A stretch of 64,000 nucleotides of DNA from Rubripirellula lacrimiformis (GTDB lineage Bacteria; Planctomycetota; Planctomycetia; Pirellulales; Pirellulaceae). The DNA is taken from contig NZ_CP036525.1 of NCBI RefSeq assembly GCF_007741535.1, positions 7,316,001-7,380,000 on the forward strand, written 5' to 3'. Positions 55,818 through 64,000 of the stretch are shown one piece after another. The notes beneath the pieces are model-generated. The model was given only the letters and a program-made list of their open reading frames with translations. It was not told where the DNA came from and made no database searches. Position 1 is the stretch's first letter. Each line of letters opens with the position of its first letter. The position numbers and the translations under genes are program-made.

Positions 55818-58151
55818 ATGAGAACACAAGTGTTAAAGACAGTATTCGGGCTTGTTGCAGCGATGTTGTTCGCTGTAAACGCCCAAGCAGGTTGTGGCGA
55901 ATGCGGCGGCTGTGAAAACGGCTCCGGTTGCGTCACCAGCGGTGGCGTTGCCATGGGCAGCGGCGGCGGCAGTGTCGTCTACAGCAGCGGCTCGGCCGGT
56001 GCATCGCTGGGTGCTGCTTGCGGCCCAAGCGTCTCTTACGAAACCCGTACCGTGATGCGTTCGCAGTACGTGACCGAGACCCAAATGGTCCCGACCACGA
56101 CTTACCAACGTCAAACAGAAACTCGCATGCGTGACGTCACTCGCCAAGTGGCGAAGGTCGAAACTCGCGAACAAACTTACACCGTCAACGTTCCGCAAAC
56201 GCAAACGCGTACGGAAACTTACGACGTTCAAGTTTGCGTTCCTTACACCGAAGAAGTGCCTTACACGGTACAAGTTCCTGTAACGACCGAAGTCGAAGAA
56301 TCCTACCAAGTCAGCGTTCCTGTGACCGAGCAAGTTGAACAAACTTACACGGTTCAGGTTCCTAAGACCGAAGAACGCACCGAAACCTACACCGTTTCGG
56401 TTCCTTACACCGAGCAACAAGCTTACACCGTTTCGGTTCCTTACACCGAACAGGTCGAGCAAACTTACACGGTTCAAGTTCCGGTTCAAAAGACCCGCGA
56501 AGAAACCTACCAAGTCAGCGTTCCTTACACCGAACAAGTTGAACAAACTTACACGGTCCAGGTTCCTGTCACTTCGACTCGTACTGAATCGTACCAAGTG
56601 TGCGTTCCTTACACCGAAACCGTGACTCAGTCGTACCAAGTTCAGGTTCCGTACACCGAAACCCAAACTCAGTCGTACACGGTCAACGTGCCTTACACCG
56701 AAACCGTCGAGCAAGCTTACAGCGTTACGGTTCCTTACACCGAACAAGTCGCTCAGACCTACACGGTTCAAGTTCCTTACGTCGAACAAGTTGCACAGAA
56801 CTACACCGTTCGTGTTCCTGTTCAACAAACTCAAACTGCCTACCGCACTGTCACCAAGTGCGTTCCAGTGACTTCCATGCGAAGCGTCACCCGGGACCTG
56901 GGCAGCTACCAATGCCAAGCAGTCGCCACTAGCGCTGCTTCGTACAGCTCGGCTCACGCCGGCCACCATCATTCGGCTCGCCGCGGCTCGAGCTGCGGTT
57001 CATGCTGCTGCTGTGCACCTGTCTCCACCTGTGGTGGCGGATGCGACAGCGGTTGTGGCGGATCGGCTTCGGCCGGTGCTGCTTGTGCACCTGCGGTTTC
57101 TTACCGTCAAGTTTACGTTCCTAACTTGGTGACCGAGCAAGTTCCAACCACGTCTTACCAGCGTCAAACCGAGCAAGTTCCTTACAGCTACACCACGACC
57201 AGCTACACCACGCAAACTCAAACTCGCATGGTTCCTGTTCGCCGTTGCCGTACCGAAACTCGCCAACGAATGGTCAACGTCACCAAGTACCGCACCGAAC
57301 AACGTTCACGTACGGTTCAGGTCCAAAAGTGCCGTCAAGAACAACGTACTCGTGACTACACCGTCACCAAGTACCGCGTTGAAACTCAAACCCGCGAAGT
57401 GCCTGTCACCAAGACTCGCCTGGAAACTCGCACCCGCGAAATCCCAGTCGTCACTTGCAGCACCGAAACCCGTACCCGTACGGTTCCGGTCACCAAGACT
57501 CGCCTAGAAGACCGTACCCGTACGGTCAACTACACGGAAATGAGCACCGAAGAACGAACTCGCACCGTTTCGGTTCAAAAGACCCGTCAAGAAGAGCGTA
57601 CTCGCGACATCACCAAGTATCGCAACGAAGAACGCACCAAGACGGTTCCTTACACCACCATGGTTAGCGAAACTCGTACTCGCACCGTTCCGGTAACGAA
57701 GACTCGCTTGGAAACCCGCACCCGCATGGTTCCTAAGACGACCTACACCACCGAAACCCGCACCAACACGGTCACCAAGAACCGTTTGGAAACTCAACAA
57801 CGTAGCCGCGAAGTTTCTTACACCGTCAACGTGCCAGAAACTCGTACCCGTAGCTACAACGTGACTGTTTATGACACCGTCACCGAACAAGTTCCAGAAA
57901 CTTACTCGGTCTGTGTCCCAGTCCAAACGATGAAGGCTGTTCAAGTTCGCAAGTGCGTTCAAGTTCCGTCGACCATCAACGTTCCTGTCTACGGCTCGGC
58001 TTCGGCTAGCAGCAATGGCGTCATCACTGCTGGCAGTGGTTGCACCAACTGTGGCGGCGAAGTCTCCACCGGCGAAGTCATCATGCAATCGGCTCCTGTC
58101 GAACAAGTTGCACCGATGGCAACTGGTGCTGGCTGCGTCAACTGTCAGTAA
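55818..58151 (+). CDS. YTV-repeat cell-wall protein with two oppositely charged arrays
   Basis: A 777-residue exported protein (ribosome-binding site ggaggg; signal peptide VFGLVAAMLFAVNAQA). The YTV motif was described in R. baltica and such proteins were reported from its cell wall. Residues about 115-340 are an array of 14-residue units of the form YTVQVPYTEQVEQT, rich in E and poor in K/R. Residues about 340-425 hold a cysteine-rich linker (SCGSCCCCAPVSTC), and residues about 427-690 a second 14-residue array such as RTRTVPVTKTRLET, strongly basic. A first cysteine cluster follows the signal peptide. Codon choice is strongly biased, as in highly expressed genes. Likely structural role outside the cell. 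Confidence 0.9.
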   Translation: MRTQVLKTVFGLVAAMLFAVNAQAGCGECGGCENGSGCVTSGGVAMGSGGGSVVYSSGSAGASLGAACGPSVSYETRTVMRSQYVTETQMVPTTTYQRQTETRMRDVTRQVAKVETREQTYTVNVPQTQTRTETYDVQVCVPYTEEVPYTVQVPVTTEVEESYQVSVPVTEQVEQTYTVQVPKTEERTETYTVSVPYTEQQAYTVSVPYTEQVEQTYTVQVPVQKTREETYQVSVPYTEQVEQTYTVQVPVTSTRTESYQVCVPYTETVTQSYQVQVPYTETQTQSYTVNVPYTETVEQAYSVTVPYTEQVAQTYTVQVPYVEQVAQNYTVRVPVQQTQTAYRTVTKCVPVTSMRSVTRDLGSYQCQAVATSAASYSSAHAGHHHSARRGSSCGSCCCCAPVSTCGGGCDSGCGGSASAGAACAPAVSYRQVYVPNLVTEQVPTTSYQRQTEQVPYSYTTTSYTTQTQTRMVPVRRCRTETRQRMVNVTKYRTEQRSRTVQVQKCRQEQRTRDYTVTKYRVETQTREVPVTKTRLETRTREIPVVTCSTETRTRTVPVTKTRLEDRTRTVNYTEMSTEERTRTVSVQKTRQEERTRDITKYRNEERTKTVPYTTMVSETRTRTVPVTKTRLETRTRMVPKTTYTTETRTNTVTKNRLETQQRSREVSYTVNVPETRTRSYNVTVYDTVTEQVPETYSVCVPVQTMKAVQVRKCVQVPSTINVPVYGSASASSNGVITAGSGCTNCGGEVSTGEVIMQSAPVEQVAPMATGAGCVNCQ

Positions 58152-58192
58152 TGACCGAAGACTTCCGCCCCTCAAGCGGATAACCAACGATC

Positions 58193-58228
58193 GAAAGCCC
58201 CGGAGACGAAAGTCTTCGGGGCTTTTTT
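58193..58228 (+). terminator. Rho-independent terminator
   Basis: A 12-bp stem (agccccggagac with gtcttcggggct) is closed by a gaaa tetraloop and ends in a T-run. It follows the YTV stop by about 40 bp and ends that transcript. Confidence 0.9.
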
Positions 58229-58411
58229 CGTTGGCCCCAACCGAGCCCCAAATTCACCTGAATTGACCAGACGGCTAGTAAGCAGGGCAATTTTCGTTGT
58301 AGCTTGACGGCAGCACCTTTTTCCAACGCTCCGCTTCGGACTGCCACCATCAAGTTTTGCGGGGGCGACCAGAGCGTATCGTTTCTCCCCTCTCCACAAG
58401 AGACTTTCGCC

Positions 58412-59197
58412 GTGCAGCATGTTGATGTGAAGATTCATGATCAGGTGGCTACGATCTTGATGGACCGTCCTGCCGTTCGAAATTCATTGCACCCCAACCT
58501 GATCGAAGACCTGCAAACGGCCTTTTCAGATGTGCACCAAGAAAAGCGTGTTCGGGCAGTGATCCTGGCGGGCAGCGGCGACCACTTTTGCGCCGGCACC
58601 GACATGAAGACGTTGGGCGAGATCGCGGCGATGCCCGAAGGCGAAGCGATCCAACAATGGTTCGCAGCGTGGCGGCACCTGACGGAATTGTTCGAACAGA
58701 TCCTGCGGTTCCCGAAACCGGTGATCGCCGCGGTGGACGGCGCGGCGATCGGCGCCGGCTTTGGACTGGCGCTAGCCGCCGACATCATCGTCCCCTCGGA
58801 CCGTTCCATCTTTGGCGCCAATTCGGTCCGCCGCGGCCTCGTTGGCGGCGCCACCGCAGCCCTGCTATCGTTTCGTGCCGGAGGCGCCGTCGCTGCACGC
58901 ATGACGCTGACCGGCGTACCGATCGATGCACCGGAAGCCTACCGAATTGGACTGACGATGGCACCGGTCGTTTCGCAGCAGGTGTGGGTAGCGGCCAAGG
59001 ACGTGGCGCTGTCCTGCTGTCATGGCCCCCGGGAAGCCGTCCAAGCGAACAAGAAGATGCTGAACGAAAGCATCGGCGAACATTTGCTAACCCAAATCGC
59101 GGCCGGCGCGGCCGATAGTGCCACCGCCTGCACCACCGAATCCGCCAAAGAAGGGATCCAGTCGTTCTTAGAAGGCCGGGAACCCACGTGGCCCTAG
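58412..59197 (+). CDS. Enoyl-CoA hydratase/isomerase family protein
   Basis: A 261-residue crotonase from a GTG at 58412. The fold shows VATILMDRPAVRNSLHPNL, the oxyanion-hole strand GSGDHFCAGTDMKTLGE, VIAAVDGAAIGAGFGLALAA and VPSDRSIFGANSVRRGLVGG. The first of the two usual glutamates is not obvious at the GxGxG position (AAIGAGFGLALAAD reads normally but the downstream E is replaced by V-R), so hydratase activity is uncertain; isomerase or other crotonase chemistry is possible. Fatty-acid or CoA-ester metabolism in the cytoplasm. The S1/P1 nuclease gene follows after 71 bp. Confidence 0.8.
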   Translation: MQHVDVKIHDQVATILMDRPAVRNSLHPNLIEDLQTAFSDVHQEKRVRAVILAGSGDHFCAGTDMKTLGEIAAMPEGEAIQQWFAAWRHLTELFEQILRFPKPVIAAVDGAAIGAGFGLALAADIIVPSDRSIFGANSVRRGLVGGATAALLSFRAGGAVAARMTLTGVPIDAPEAYRIGLTMAPVVSQQVWVAAKDVALSCCHGPREAVQANKKMLNESIGEHLLTQIAAGAADSATACTTESAKEGIQSFLEGREPTWP

Positions 59198-59268
59198 CCC
59201 AACAGCCTATCGGAACACGACTGCCCACTGCTGCCGCGGGACCGCACACCGATCGGCGCCACACCGTG

Positions 59269-60255
59269 ATGCGATCCAGTTCGAAACGAGTGTTTTGGAT
59301 AGCCATCCTTTGGCTTTCCCTGTCCAACGCGGCATTTGCGTGGTCGGCGTCCGGTCACCACGCCGTGGGCGTGATCGCTTACCAGATGATGGACGCTGGC
59401 CAACGAGATGCGGTGATCGAAATCCTGCGTTCCCATCCGCAGTTCGCCCAACACTTCGGCCCACCTCGCGGGGTCACGGATCCCGAATCGATTGCACGCT
59501 GGCAGATCGGAATCGCCGGATGTTGGCCAGACATGATTCGGGACACGGATTGGGACCGGCCCCGGTGGCACTACCAAAACGAAGCCAGTGTCGTGATCGG
59601 AAACGTGCCCACGCCGGGCCCGACAGCCCCGTTGCCGCCGCGATCGACGATGGACGACACCGATCTGTACCTATCGCAGGCGACCGAGTTGTGCGTTGAA
59701 AGGTTCCGAAACGTGTCGTTGCCGGATTCCGAACGAGCGGTCGCAATGTGTTGGATCTTGCACCTGTTTGCCGACGGGCACCAACCATGCCACGCCGGTT
59801 CCCTGTACTCGGCTGCATTCCCGCGCGGCGACCGCGGAGCCAACCGGATCGAACTGACCGACGGCAGCAACCTGCACGCAGCCTGGGACCGACTGCTAGG
59901 CGGATACCCATCGCCCAACGACGTTCGCCAACTGGTCACCGGGATGGGCGATATTCGCGGCCGTATGGAGAACGAATTCCGCCTGGGCGGCGGTGGCCAG
60001 TGGCTGCGGCCGCAAACCTGGATCGCGGAATCGATGTCCATCGCACGATCCCATCTGTATACCGACGAAGTCACCGGCCCAGTCATCGCCGCATCGCGCG
60101 GACTGACGCCCACGGTCCCACCGATCCGGCTTTCCGCCGACTACTACCTGGCCGCCGGCCAGGTAGCCCGACACCGAGTCCAACAGGCCGGCTATCGCGC
60201 CGGCGCGGTGATCGCCCGATGCCTGCATTCGCCAACGAGCACCCCACAGCGCTAG
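59269..60255 (+). CDS. S1/P1-type secreted nuclease
   Basis: A 328-residue exported enzyme from the ATG at 59269 with a signal peptide (VFWIAILWLSLSNAAFA). After cleavage the mature protein starts WSASGHHAVGVIAYQ; the N-terminal tryptophan and this histidine are zinc ligands in the S1/P1 family. Other metal sites are in WPDMIRDTDW, WHYQNE and ILHLFADGHQPCHAG, and LHAAWDRLL. Three-zinc nucleases of this family degrade single-stranded DNA and RNA, here probably in the periplasm or outside for phosphate or nucleotide gain. Confidence 0.9.
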   Translation: MRSSSKRVFWIAILWLSLSNAAFAWSASGHHAVGVIAYQMMDAGQRDAVIEILRSHPQFAQHFGPPRGVTDPESIARWQIGIAGCWPDMIRDTDWDRPRWHYQNEASVVIGNVPTPGPTAPLPPRSTMDDTDLYLSQATELCVERFRNVSLPDSERAVAMCWILHLFADGHQPCHAGSLYSAAFPRGDRGANRIELTDGSNLHAAWDRLLGGYPSPNDVRQLVTGMGDIRGRMENEFRLGGGGQWLRPQTWIAESMSIARSHLYTDEVTGPVIAASRGLTPTVPPIRLSADYYLAAGQVARHRVQQAGYRAGAVIARCLHSPTSTPQR

Positions 60256-60270
60256 GGCAAACGCCCCCCT

Positions 60271-60495
60271 CGTTTAACCGCGTGGGCAACGCCCCGCGCG
60301 CACCCCAAACGCAACCCCGCAAGGCACGCGACCAAACAAGCCAAACCGCCCGCCCTACAAACGCCCCCAGTCGTTTAACCGCGTGGGCAACGCCCCGCGC
60401 GCACCCCCAAACGCACCCCCGCAAGGCACGCGACCAAACAAGCCAAACCGCCCGCCCTAAAATCGCCCCAGTCGTTTAACCGCGTGGGCAACGCC
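60271..60495. repeat. 101-bp tandem repeat array, left part
   Basis: Two full copies (60271, 60372) and the first 23 bp of a third (60473) of a unit starting cgtttaaccgcgtgggcaac. It begins just after the nuclease stop. The array is interrupted by the insertion sequence and resumes at 62017. It is not coding: 101 bp is not a multiple of three, yet all frames stay open owing to high GC. Confidence 0.9.
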
Positions 60496-62016
60496 CTCTT
60501 TATCCTACACATCTATTTTAAGCCTTTGATTGCCAAATAGGCTTCGTGGTAGGCATGGGCTTTGAGCAGACCACGCCAGATGGTCGTCGAGCCTGGAGGT
60601 CCTTGCCCGTGTTGGTCTACGTAGCCACCTAGTTTGGCAATCACTCGACAAAAATCTTTCAGCGTCGGTGGGGTATCGCTGTGCAAAACACCGCCTTCAA
60701 CGACCGTCATCACCGCTTGCCAAAACGTCGCATCGTAGATCGCCCCGCAGCTTGCCTCCGGAGTGACACGCGAAGCGCTTTTAAGTTGCTCGACTCGGAA
60801 TGCCGTGATCATCAAGGCGGCCACAGCGTTCAAATATGCGTCAATACTTTGATACTTCAGCTTCTCTATCCTCATCCCGCTCTTGAGCGTCTTGAAAAAA
60901 ACCTCGATGTCCCAGCGCCTGCAGTATGCTGATAAAACTAGCTCGATCTGAGCCAAGCTGGTCACCGCGAGTGAAGTAAAGAGTACCCAGTGGATCGGCT
61001 CGCACCCCACCGGAGGATCAAGCTCAACCGCTTCGACAACTTGAAGCTCCACGCGAGCAACCTTTCCGCCGGGACGCTGCGGGCCATGCACTTGAACCGT
61101 CTTCGCACGAACCGAGATCGTTGCCGTGCGGCCGTCGCGGTTGCTTCGGCGTTTGCGGCTTTCACCGCTAATTAACGACTTTCGTGGCGAAACACTGACT
61201 TCAAATTCGTGCGAAAAAGGGACTTCGGCAATCGCCTCGCTCAGCACCTTGGGTTGTTCAGCAGAGCCAAGATAGACTCGCCGATCCTGACATCCGCGGA
61301 TAACGAAATCATAGTTTTCGGCCAGATCATTGTTCTGGATGAGCAACTCGTAGATGTCTGATTCGCTGTCCGAGACGCCGATGTAATGAGTTTGAGGGTT
61401 TGCCAGAGCGATCTGTTCGCCGCTTTGCATCAGTTCAAGCCAACGAGCGCTTTCCTTTTCTTCAAACGCCATGGTCCTGATCTCGCGATCGCGTTGAGCT
61501 TTGCCCACGTTTTGGCGAATCGAGTCACGTGTCCAGATAAGTTGGTCAACGCAACCCAAGACGAGACCATCGAGAGTGACGGCATAAAGCGGATGCAGAA
61601 AGAATCCCCGCTTTTTTACGTCCTCCAGAGGCCCGGCACCGACGACTTGACGCGAAGGTTTGGTGAGATCGCAAACGGTGGTGTCCTGTGCCAGCACGAC
61701 GACATCGTACTTGGCTGACCGCTCCATCGTGGCTTGATTATGGGGCTGCAGAATTGCCATCCAGTTCACACTGGGGGTGTTGAAAAGCCGGTAAGTGGCA
61801 GTGAGGTCTGCAACTTCTCCGCACGCCGCCGGTGTCGAGGGCGCTACCTGATCGAACTGCTCAAGAATTCGCCTGAAGCGTTTACTTCGACGCTTGTCAC
61901 CCAGGTCCAAAGTCCGAGTCTCTTCCTCAATCCATCCTGGACACATCGAATCATCTCCGTCCCTTGAAGAAATGTCAGGGACGGAGTGTCTCAAGAAAGA
62001 TGTGTAGGATAAAGAG
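60496..62016. mobile_element. Intact IS4-type insertion sequence
   Basis: A 1521-bp element with perfect 19-bp terminal inverted repeats, ctctttatcctacacatct at 60496-60514 and its complement at 61998-62016. The flanks both read gggcaacgcc (60486-60495 and 62017-62026), a 10-bp target duplication. If the ends are taken one or two bases further, the duplication shrinks to 8 or 6 bp because of the repeated C and G. One transposase gene fills it. The insertion split the third unit of the 101-bp array. Confidence 0.92.
60513..61946 (-). CDS. IS4-family transposase, IS50/Tn5-like group
   Basis: A 477-residue transposase from the ATG ending at 61946 (MCPGWIEEETRTLDLGDKRR), which starts inside the element; the longer open frame crosses the IS end and is artefact. 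The N-terminal part resembles the Tn5-type DNA-binding domain (ADLTATYRLFNTPSVNW). The catalytic acids are in VVLAQDTTVCDL, IGVSDSESDIYELL and the Y-(2)-R-(3)-E-(6)-K motif YCRRWDIEVFFKTLKSG. No frameshift or stop, so the element may be active. The stop codon abuts the left inverted repeat. Confidence 0.93.
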   Translation of the reverse strand: MCPGWIEEETRTLDLGDKRRSKRFRRILEQFDQVAPSTPAACGEVADLTATYRLFNTPSVNWMAILQPHNQATMERSAKYDVVVLAQDTTVCDLTKPSRQVVGAGPLEDVKKRGFFLHPLYAVTLDGLVLGCVDQLIWTRDSIRQNVGKAQRDREIRTMAFEEKESARWLELMQSGEQIALANPQTHYIGVSDSESDIYELLIQNNDLAENYDFVIRGCQDRRVYLGSAEQPKVLSEAIAEVPFSHEFEVSVSPRKSLISGESRKRRSNRDGRTATISVRAKTVQVHGPQRPGGKVARVELQVVEAVELDPPVGCEPIHWVLFTSLAVTSLAQIELVLSAYCRRWDIEVFFKTLKSGMRIEKLKYQSIDAYLNAVAALMITAFRVEQLKSASRVTPEASCGAIYDATFWQAVMTVVEGGVLHSDTPPTLKDFCRVIAKLGGYVDQHGQGPPGSTTIWRGLLKAHAYHEAYLAIKGLK

Positions 62017-62290
62017 GGGCAACGCCCCGCGCGCACCCCAAACGCACCCCCGCAAGGCACGCGACCAAACAAGCCAAACCGCCCGCACTACAAACGCCCC
62101 CCAGTCGTTTAACCGCGTGGGCAACGCCCCGCGCGCACCCCAAACGCAACCCCGCAAGGCACGCAGCCAAACAAGCCAAACCGCCCCCCCTACAAACGCC
62201 CCCCAGTCGTTTAACCGCGGGGGCAACGCCCCGCGCGCACCCCAAACGCAACCCCGCAAGGCACGCAGCCAAACAAGCCAACCTGGCCTC
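62017..62290. repeat. Tandem repeat array, right part (101-102-bp units)
   Basis: Continues the split third unit, then a full unit at 62106 and a last partial one at 62208. Unit spacing here is 102 bp. Point differences (for example gcgacc against gcagcc) show the units are not identical. Confidence 0.9.
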
Positions 62291-62312
62291 GCGAAGCGGG
62301 GCGTCGCGAACT

Positions 62313-63212
62313 TCAACCTTGGCTGATCAAGAACACCCCTGCCAAGATCCCACCGATGCACACCAATTTGGCTTGCCAGTTCAGTTCGCCTAGCCGCAGG
62401 ATCCCGAACAGGAACGAGACGATCACCGACGTGCGTCGCACCGGCGAGATGACGGATATCAATGCATCGGGATCCGAAACCGCTGTGAAATAAAGCCAAT
62501 CGGCGATCAACAAGAACACCGCGATCAAGGGGATCGACCACCGCCACTGAAATGGCTTGGCGGCCCGATCGCCCCGCCACCAACGGATCGCCAGCGGCAG
62601 CATCACCGGGACCAGATAGATCGAAAACCAAGCCTGCGTGGCCGATGGCGAAATCTGGATCGATTGCAACAGATACTTGTCGTAGATCGAACTGACCGCA
62701 CCCAACAATGTGGCGGCGATCATCAATAGCACCGCGGGGCTACGATGAAACCGAATCCCTTCGCGTTTTCCGACTCGCGAGAACGCGGTAAAGGATGCGA
62801 CGATGATCGCGATCCCACCCCACTGTCCCCACGACGGCCGTTCGCCCATCGCCAAAACGGCGATCGCGATGGTCCAGATCGGGCTGGTCGCACGGATCGG
62901 CGTTGCGATCGATATCGGCAACTGTTTCATGGCAAAGAATGCCAAGGTCCATGACGTCCCCACCAACAGCGATTTCGCCATCAGCAATCCATGATGCTGC
63001 AGTGGCAGGTCGGTCAGTCCAGCCAAACCGCCGCCCGCGGTATCGAAACCGGCCGACGACGCGACCACGGCGGGAAGCCACACCAGGGCGGCCGTGACGA
63101 CGTTCAACAGCAGGACGATCGGAACCGCGTTGTCCCGAACCGACGACTTCTTGGCGATGTCATAAAACCCCAGAAAGATCGCCGACAAAACGCTCAGCGC
63201 GATCCATCCCAT
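62313..63212 (-). CDS. EamA-family (DMT superfamily) transporter
   Basis: A 299-residue membrane protein with about ten hydrophobic helices in two homologous halves. The first half has WTLAFFAMKQLPISIATPIR, the second VISPVRRTSVIVSFLFGILR, both placed as in EamA domains. Such proteins export metabolites or act as permeases of the drug/metabolite superfamily; substrate unknown. The ATG ending at 63212 overlaps the sulfatase stop (ATGA), so the two genes are coupled. Confidence 0.88.
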   Translation of the reverse strand: MGWIALSVLSAIFLGFYDIAKKSSVRDNAVPIVLLLNVVTAALVWLPAVVASSAGFDTAGGGLAGLTDLPLQHHGLLMAKSLLVGTSWTLAFFAMKQLPISIATPIRATSPIWTIAIAVLAMGERPSWGQWGGIAIIVASFTAFSRVGKREGIRFHRSPAVLLMIAATLLGAVSSIYDKYLLQSIQISPSATQAWFSIYLVPVMLPLAIRWWRGDRAAKPFQWRWSIPLIAVFLLIADWLYFTAVSDPDALISVISPVRRTSVIVSFLFGILRLGELNWQAKLVCIGGILAGVFLISQG

Positions 63213-64000
63213 CACGAACCGAGGTAATCCAATCGGCGTTGGACTTCGCCCTTGGCAGGTGGATCGAACATCAGTTTGATCTTGTCAATTTCGATCGGGA
63301 ACCGTCCATCGGTATGGTCGCGGAGAAACACGGCCGTCCCAAGGATCTGCAACGCTTCGGCGTCCGTCGTCGCCTTGGCCAATGCCCCGTACAGCGATGC
63401 CCGCGCGTCCTGGCCACCGACCACAGCCATGAATTCGACCGCGCGAGCGACTACCAATGGGTCCGAGTCCTGCAATCGATCGGCCACGTCATCCGTCAAA
63501 GATGCGGCTGGATCCCCCAAGGCAGTCGCGGCGATCACCCCCCAATACCGTGTCGCCGCATCGTCGCTGGCGATTGCCTTGCGAAGACGGTCCTGGGCAT
63601 CGGCAAACGGCAGCAGCGCCAAATTGGCGACGTCGATCAGTTCAGCAATGTATTCCTGGTGGCTTTGCCCAAAGGCGACCGGGTCGTTCATCGCCTGTTC
63701 CACCAACTTGGCTTCCGGAACGAAGCTTAGATCGGGCATCCCTTTCAACCGATCCATCAACCGCGATCGCAATTCCAACAGCTTTGCGGCGTGGGCAGGG
63801 TCCCCGGCCAGATTGTGAGTTTCGAACGGGTCCACGTCCAAGTCGTACAAGGATTCGACCGATTTGGGACGAAAGAATTGGCTTTGCACTTCGTTCAGCT
63901 TGCCAGCCTGATACAGCGATCGCCACTGACGATAGGCCGCCATCTGGTAGCGATAATTGTTCTGCATTCCATCGGGATAAAACGCTTCGAAGTTGCGAAC
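63212..64000 (-). CDS. Sulfatase, C-terminal part (partial)
   Basis: The last 262 residues of a gene that starts beyond the window edge; the frame is open to base 64000. RNFEAFYPDG and LYDLDVDPFETHNLAGDP are the typical C-terminal sulfatase strands, as in N-sulfoglucosamine sulfohydrolase-like enzymes. After it comes a helical HEAT-like tail (residues about 130-240: AATRYWGVIAATALGD, LQDSDPLVVARAVEFM). The catalytic FGE-modified cysteine lies upstream and is not visible. The next gene overlaps its stop. Planctomycetes carry many sulfatases for algal polysaccharides. Confidence 0.85.
   Translation of the reverse strand, partial: VRNFEAFYPDGMQNNYRYQMAAYRQWRSLYQAGKLNEVQSQFFRPKSVESLYDLDVDPFETHNLAGDPAHAAKLLELRSRLMDRLKGMPDLSFVPEAKLVEQAMNDPVAFGQSHQEYIAELIDVANLALLPFADAQDRLRKAIASDDAATRYWGVIAATALGDPAASLTDDVADRLQDSDPLVVARAVEFMAVVGGQDARASLYGALAKATTDAEALQILGTAVFLRDHTDGRFPIEIDKIKLMFDPPAKGEVQRRLDYLGS

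Noticed and set aside
61946-62072. Transposase extension beyond the insertion sequence
   Set aside because: It crosses the IS end into the repeat array; the internal ATG gives a normal transposase start.
60271-62290. CRISPR array
   Set aside because: Units are 101-102 bp and tandem with no unique spacers, and no cas gene is near.
1-64000. tRNA, rRNA and other standard RNA genes
   Set aside because: No T-loop string in cloverleaf context and no conserved rRNA, RNase P or tmRNA cores were found by reading both strands.

Overview
The window looks like chromosome of a planctomycete of the Rhodopirellula/Pirellulaceae type. The evidence is a paired PSCyt1/PSCyt2/PSD1 cytochrome gene and Tat-exported DUF1501 gene, a YTV-repeat cell-wall protein, a XylR-type LacI/AraC hybrid regulator, a sulfatase, a DUF4953-type zinc protease, and many palindromic intergenic repeats. 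Coding density is moderate, base composition is moderately GC-rich, and many genes have long open upstream extensions, so several starts were moved inward on signal-peptide, ribosome-binding-site or overlap evidence. I saw no rRNA, tRNA, tmRNA, RNase P RNA or CRISPR array.

Layout. 1-6.4 kb: tail of a hybrid histidine kinase, the DUF1501 + PSD1 pair on the minus strand, and a divergent XylR-like regulator. 6.8-12.3 kb: a DUF374 acyltransferase and a type IV pilus/type II secretion block (PilM-PilN fusion, PilO-like, secretin). 12.3-16.6 kb: a stress-domain/DUF389 membrane protein and a molybdate-type ABC operon (modABC). 16.6-18.5 kb: a decayed accessory island with two copies of a 397-bp repeat, each directly upstream of a different small ORF. 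18.6-22.6 kb: secreted proteins and a TPR-redoxin fusion. 22.5-27.1 kb: type IIA topoisomerase subunits B and A. 27.5-32.7 kb: two small secreted proteins and Tad-pilus genes cpaF-tadB-tadC. 32.7-37.5 kb: isoaspartyl peptidase/asparaginase, a divergent MnmE-like GTPase, and a zincin + ATP-grasp ligase pair. 37.5-41.3 kb: a MITE-like element, a large secreted glycosidase-like protein and an FG-GAP protein. 41.5-46.8 kb: a four-gene GntR/ABC operon with overlapping stops and starts. 46.9-54.2 kb: zinc protease, glyA and two-component genes. 54.2-55.8 kb: a gene-poor stretch leading to the YTV gene. 55.8-60.3 kb: YTV protein, enoyl-CoA hydratase and S1/P1 nuclease. 60.3-62.3 kb: an array of 101/102-bp repeats interrupted by an intact IS4-type insertion sequence. 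62.3-64 kb: an EamA transporter and the tail of a sulfatase.

The functional groups are: two separate surface-appendage systems (PilMNO/secretin and Tad), a planctomycete polymer-degradation and respiration set (PSD1/DUF1501, sulfatase, glycosidase-like protein), a drug- or envelope-stress-like ABC operon, and a cell-wall protein with opposite charge in its two repeat arrays. The most interesting unexplained items are the zincin/ATP-grasp pair, the charge-segregated YTV protein, the 214-bp inverted-repeat element with possible target duplication, and the duplicated small-ORF cassette.
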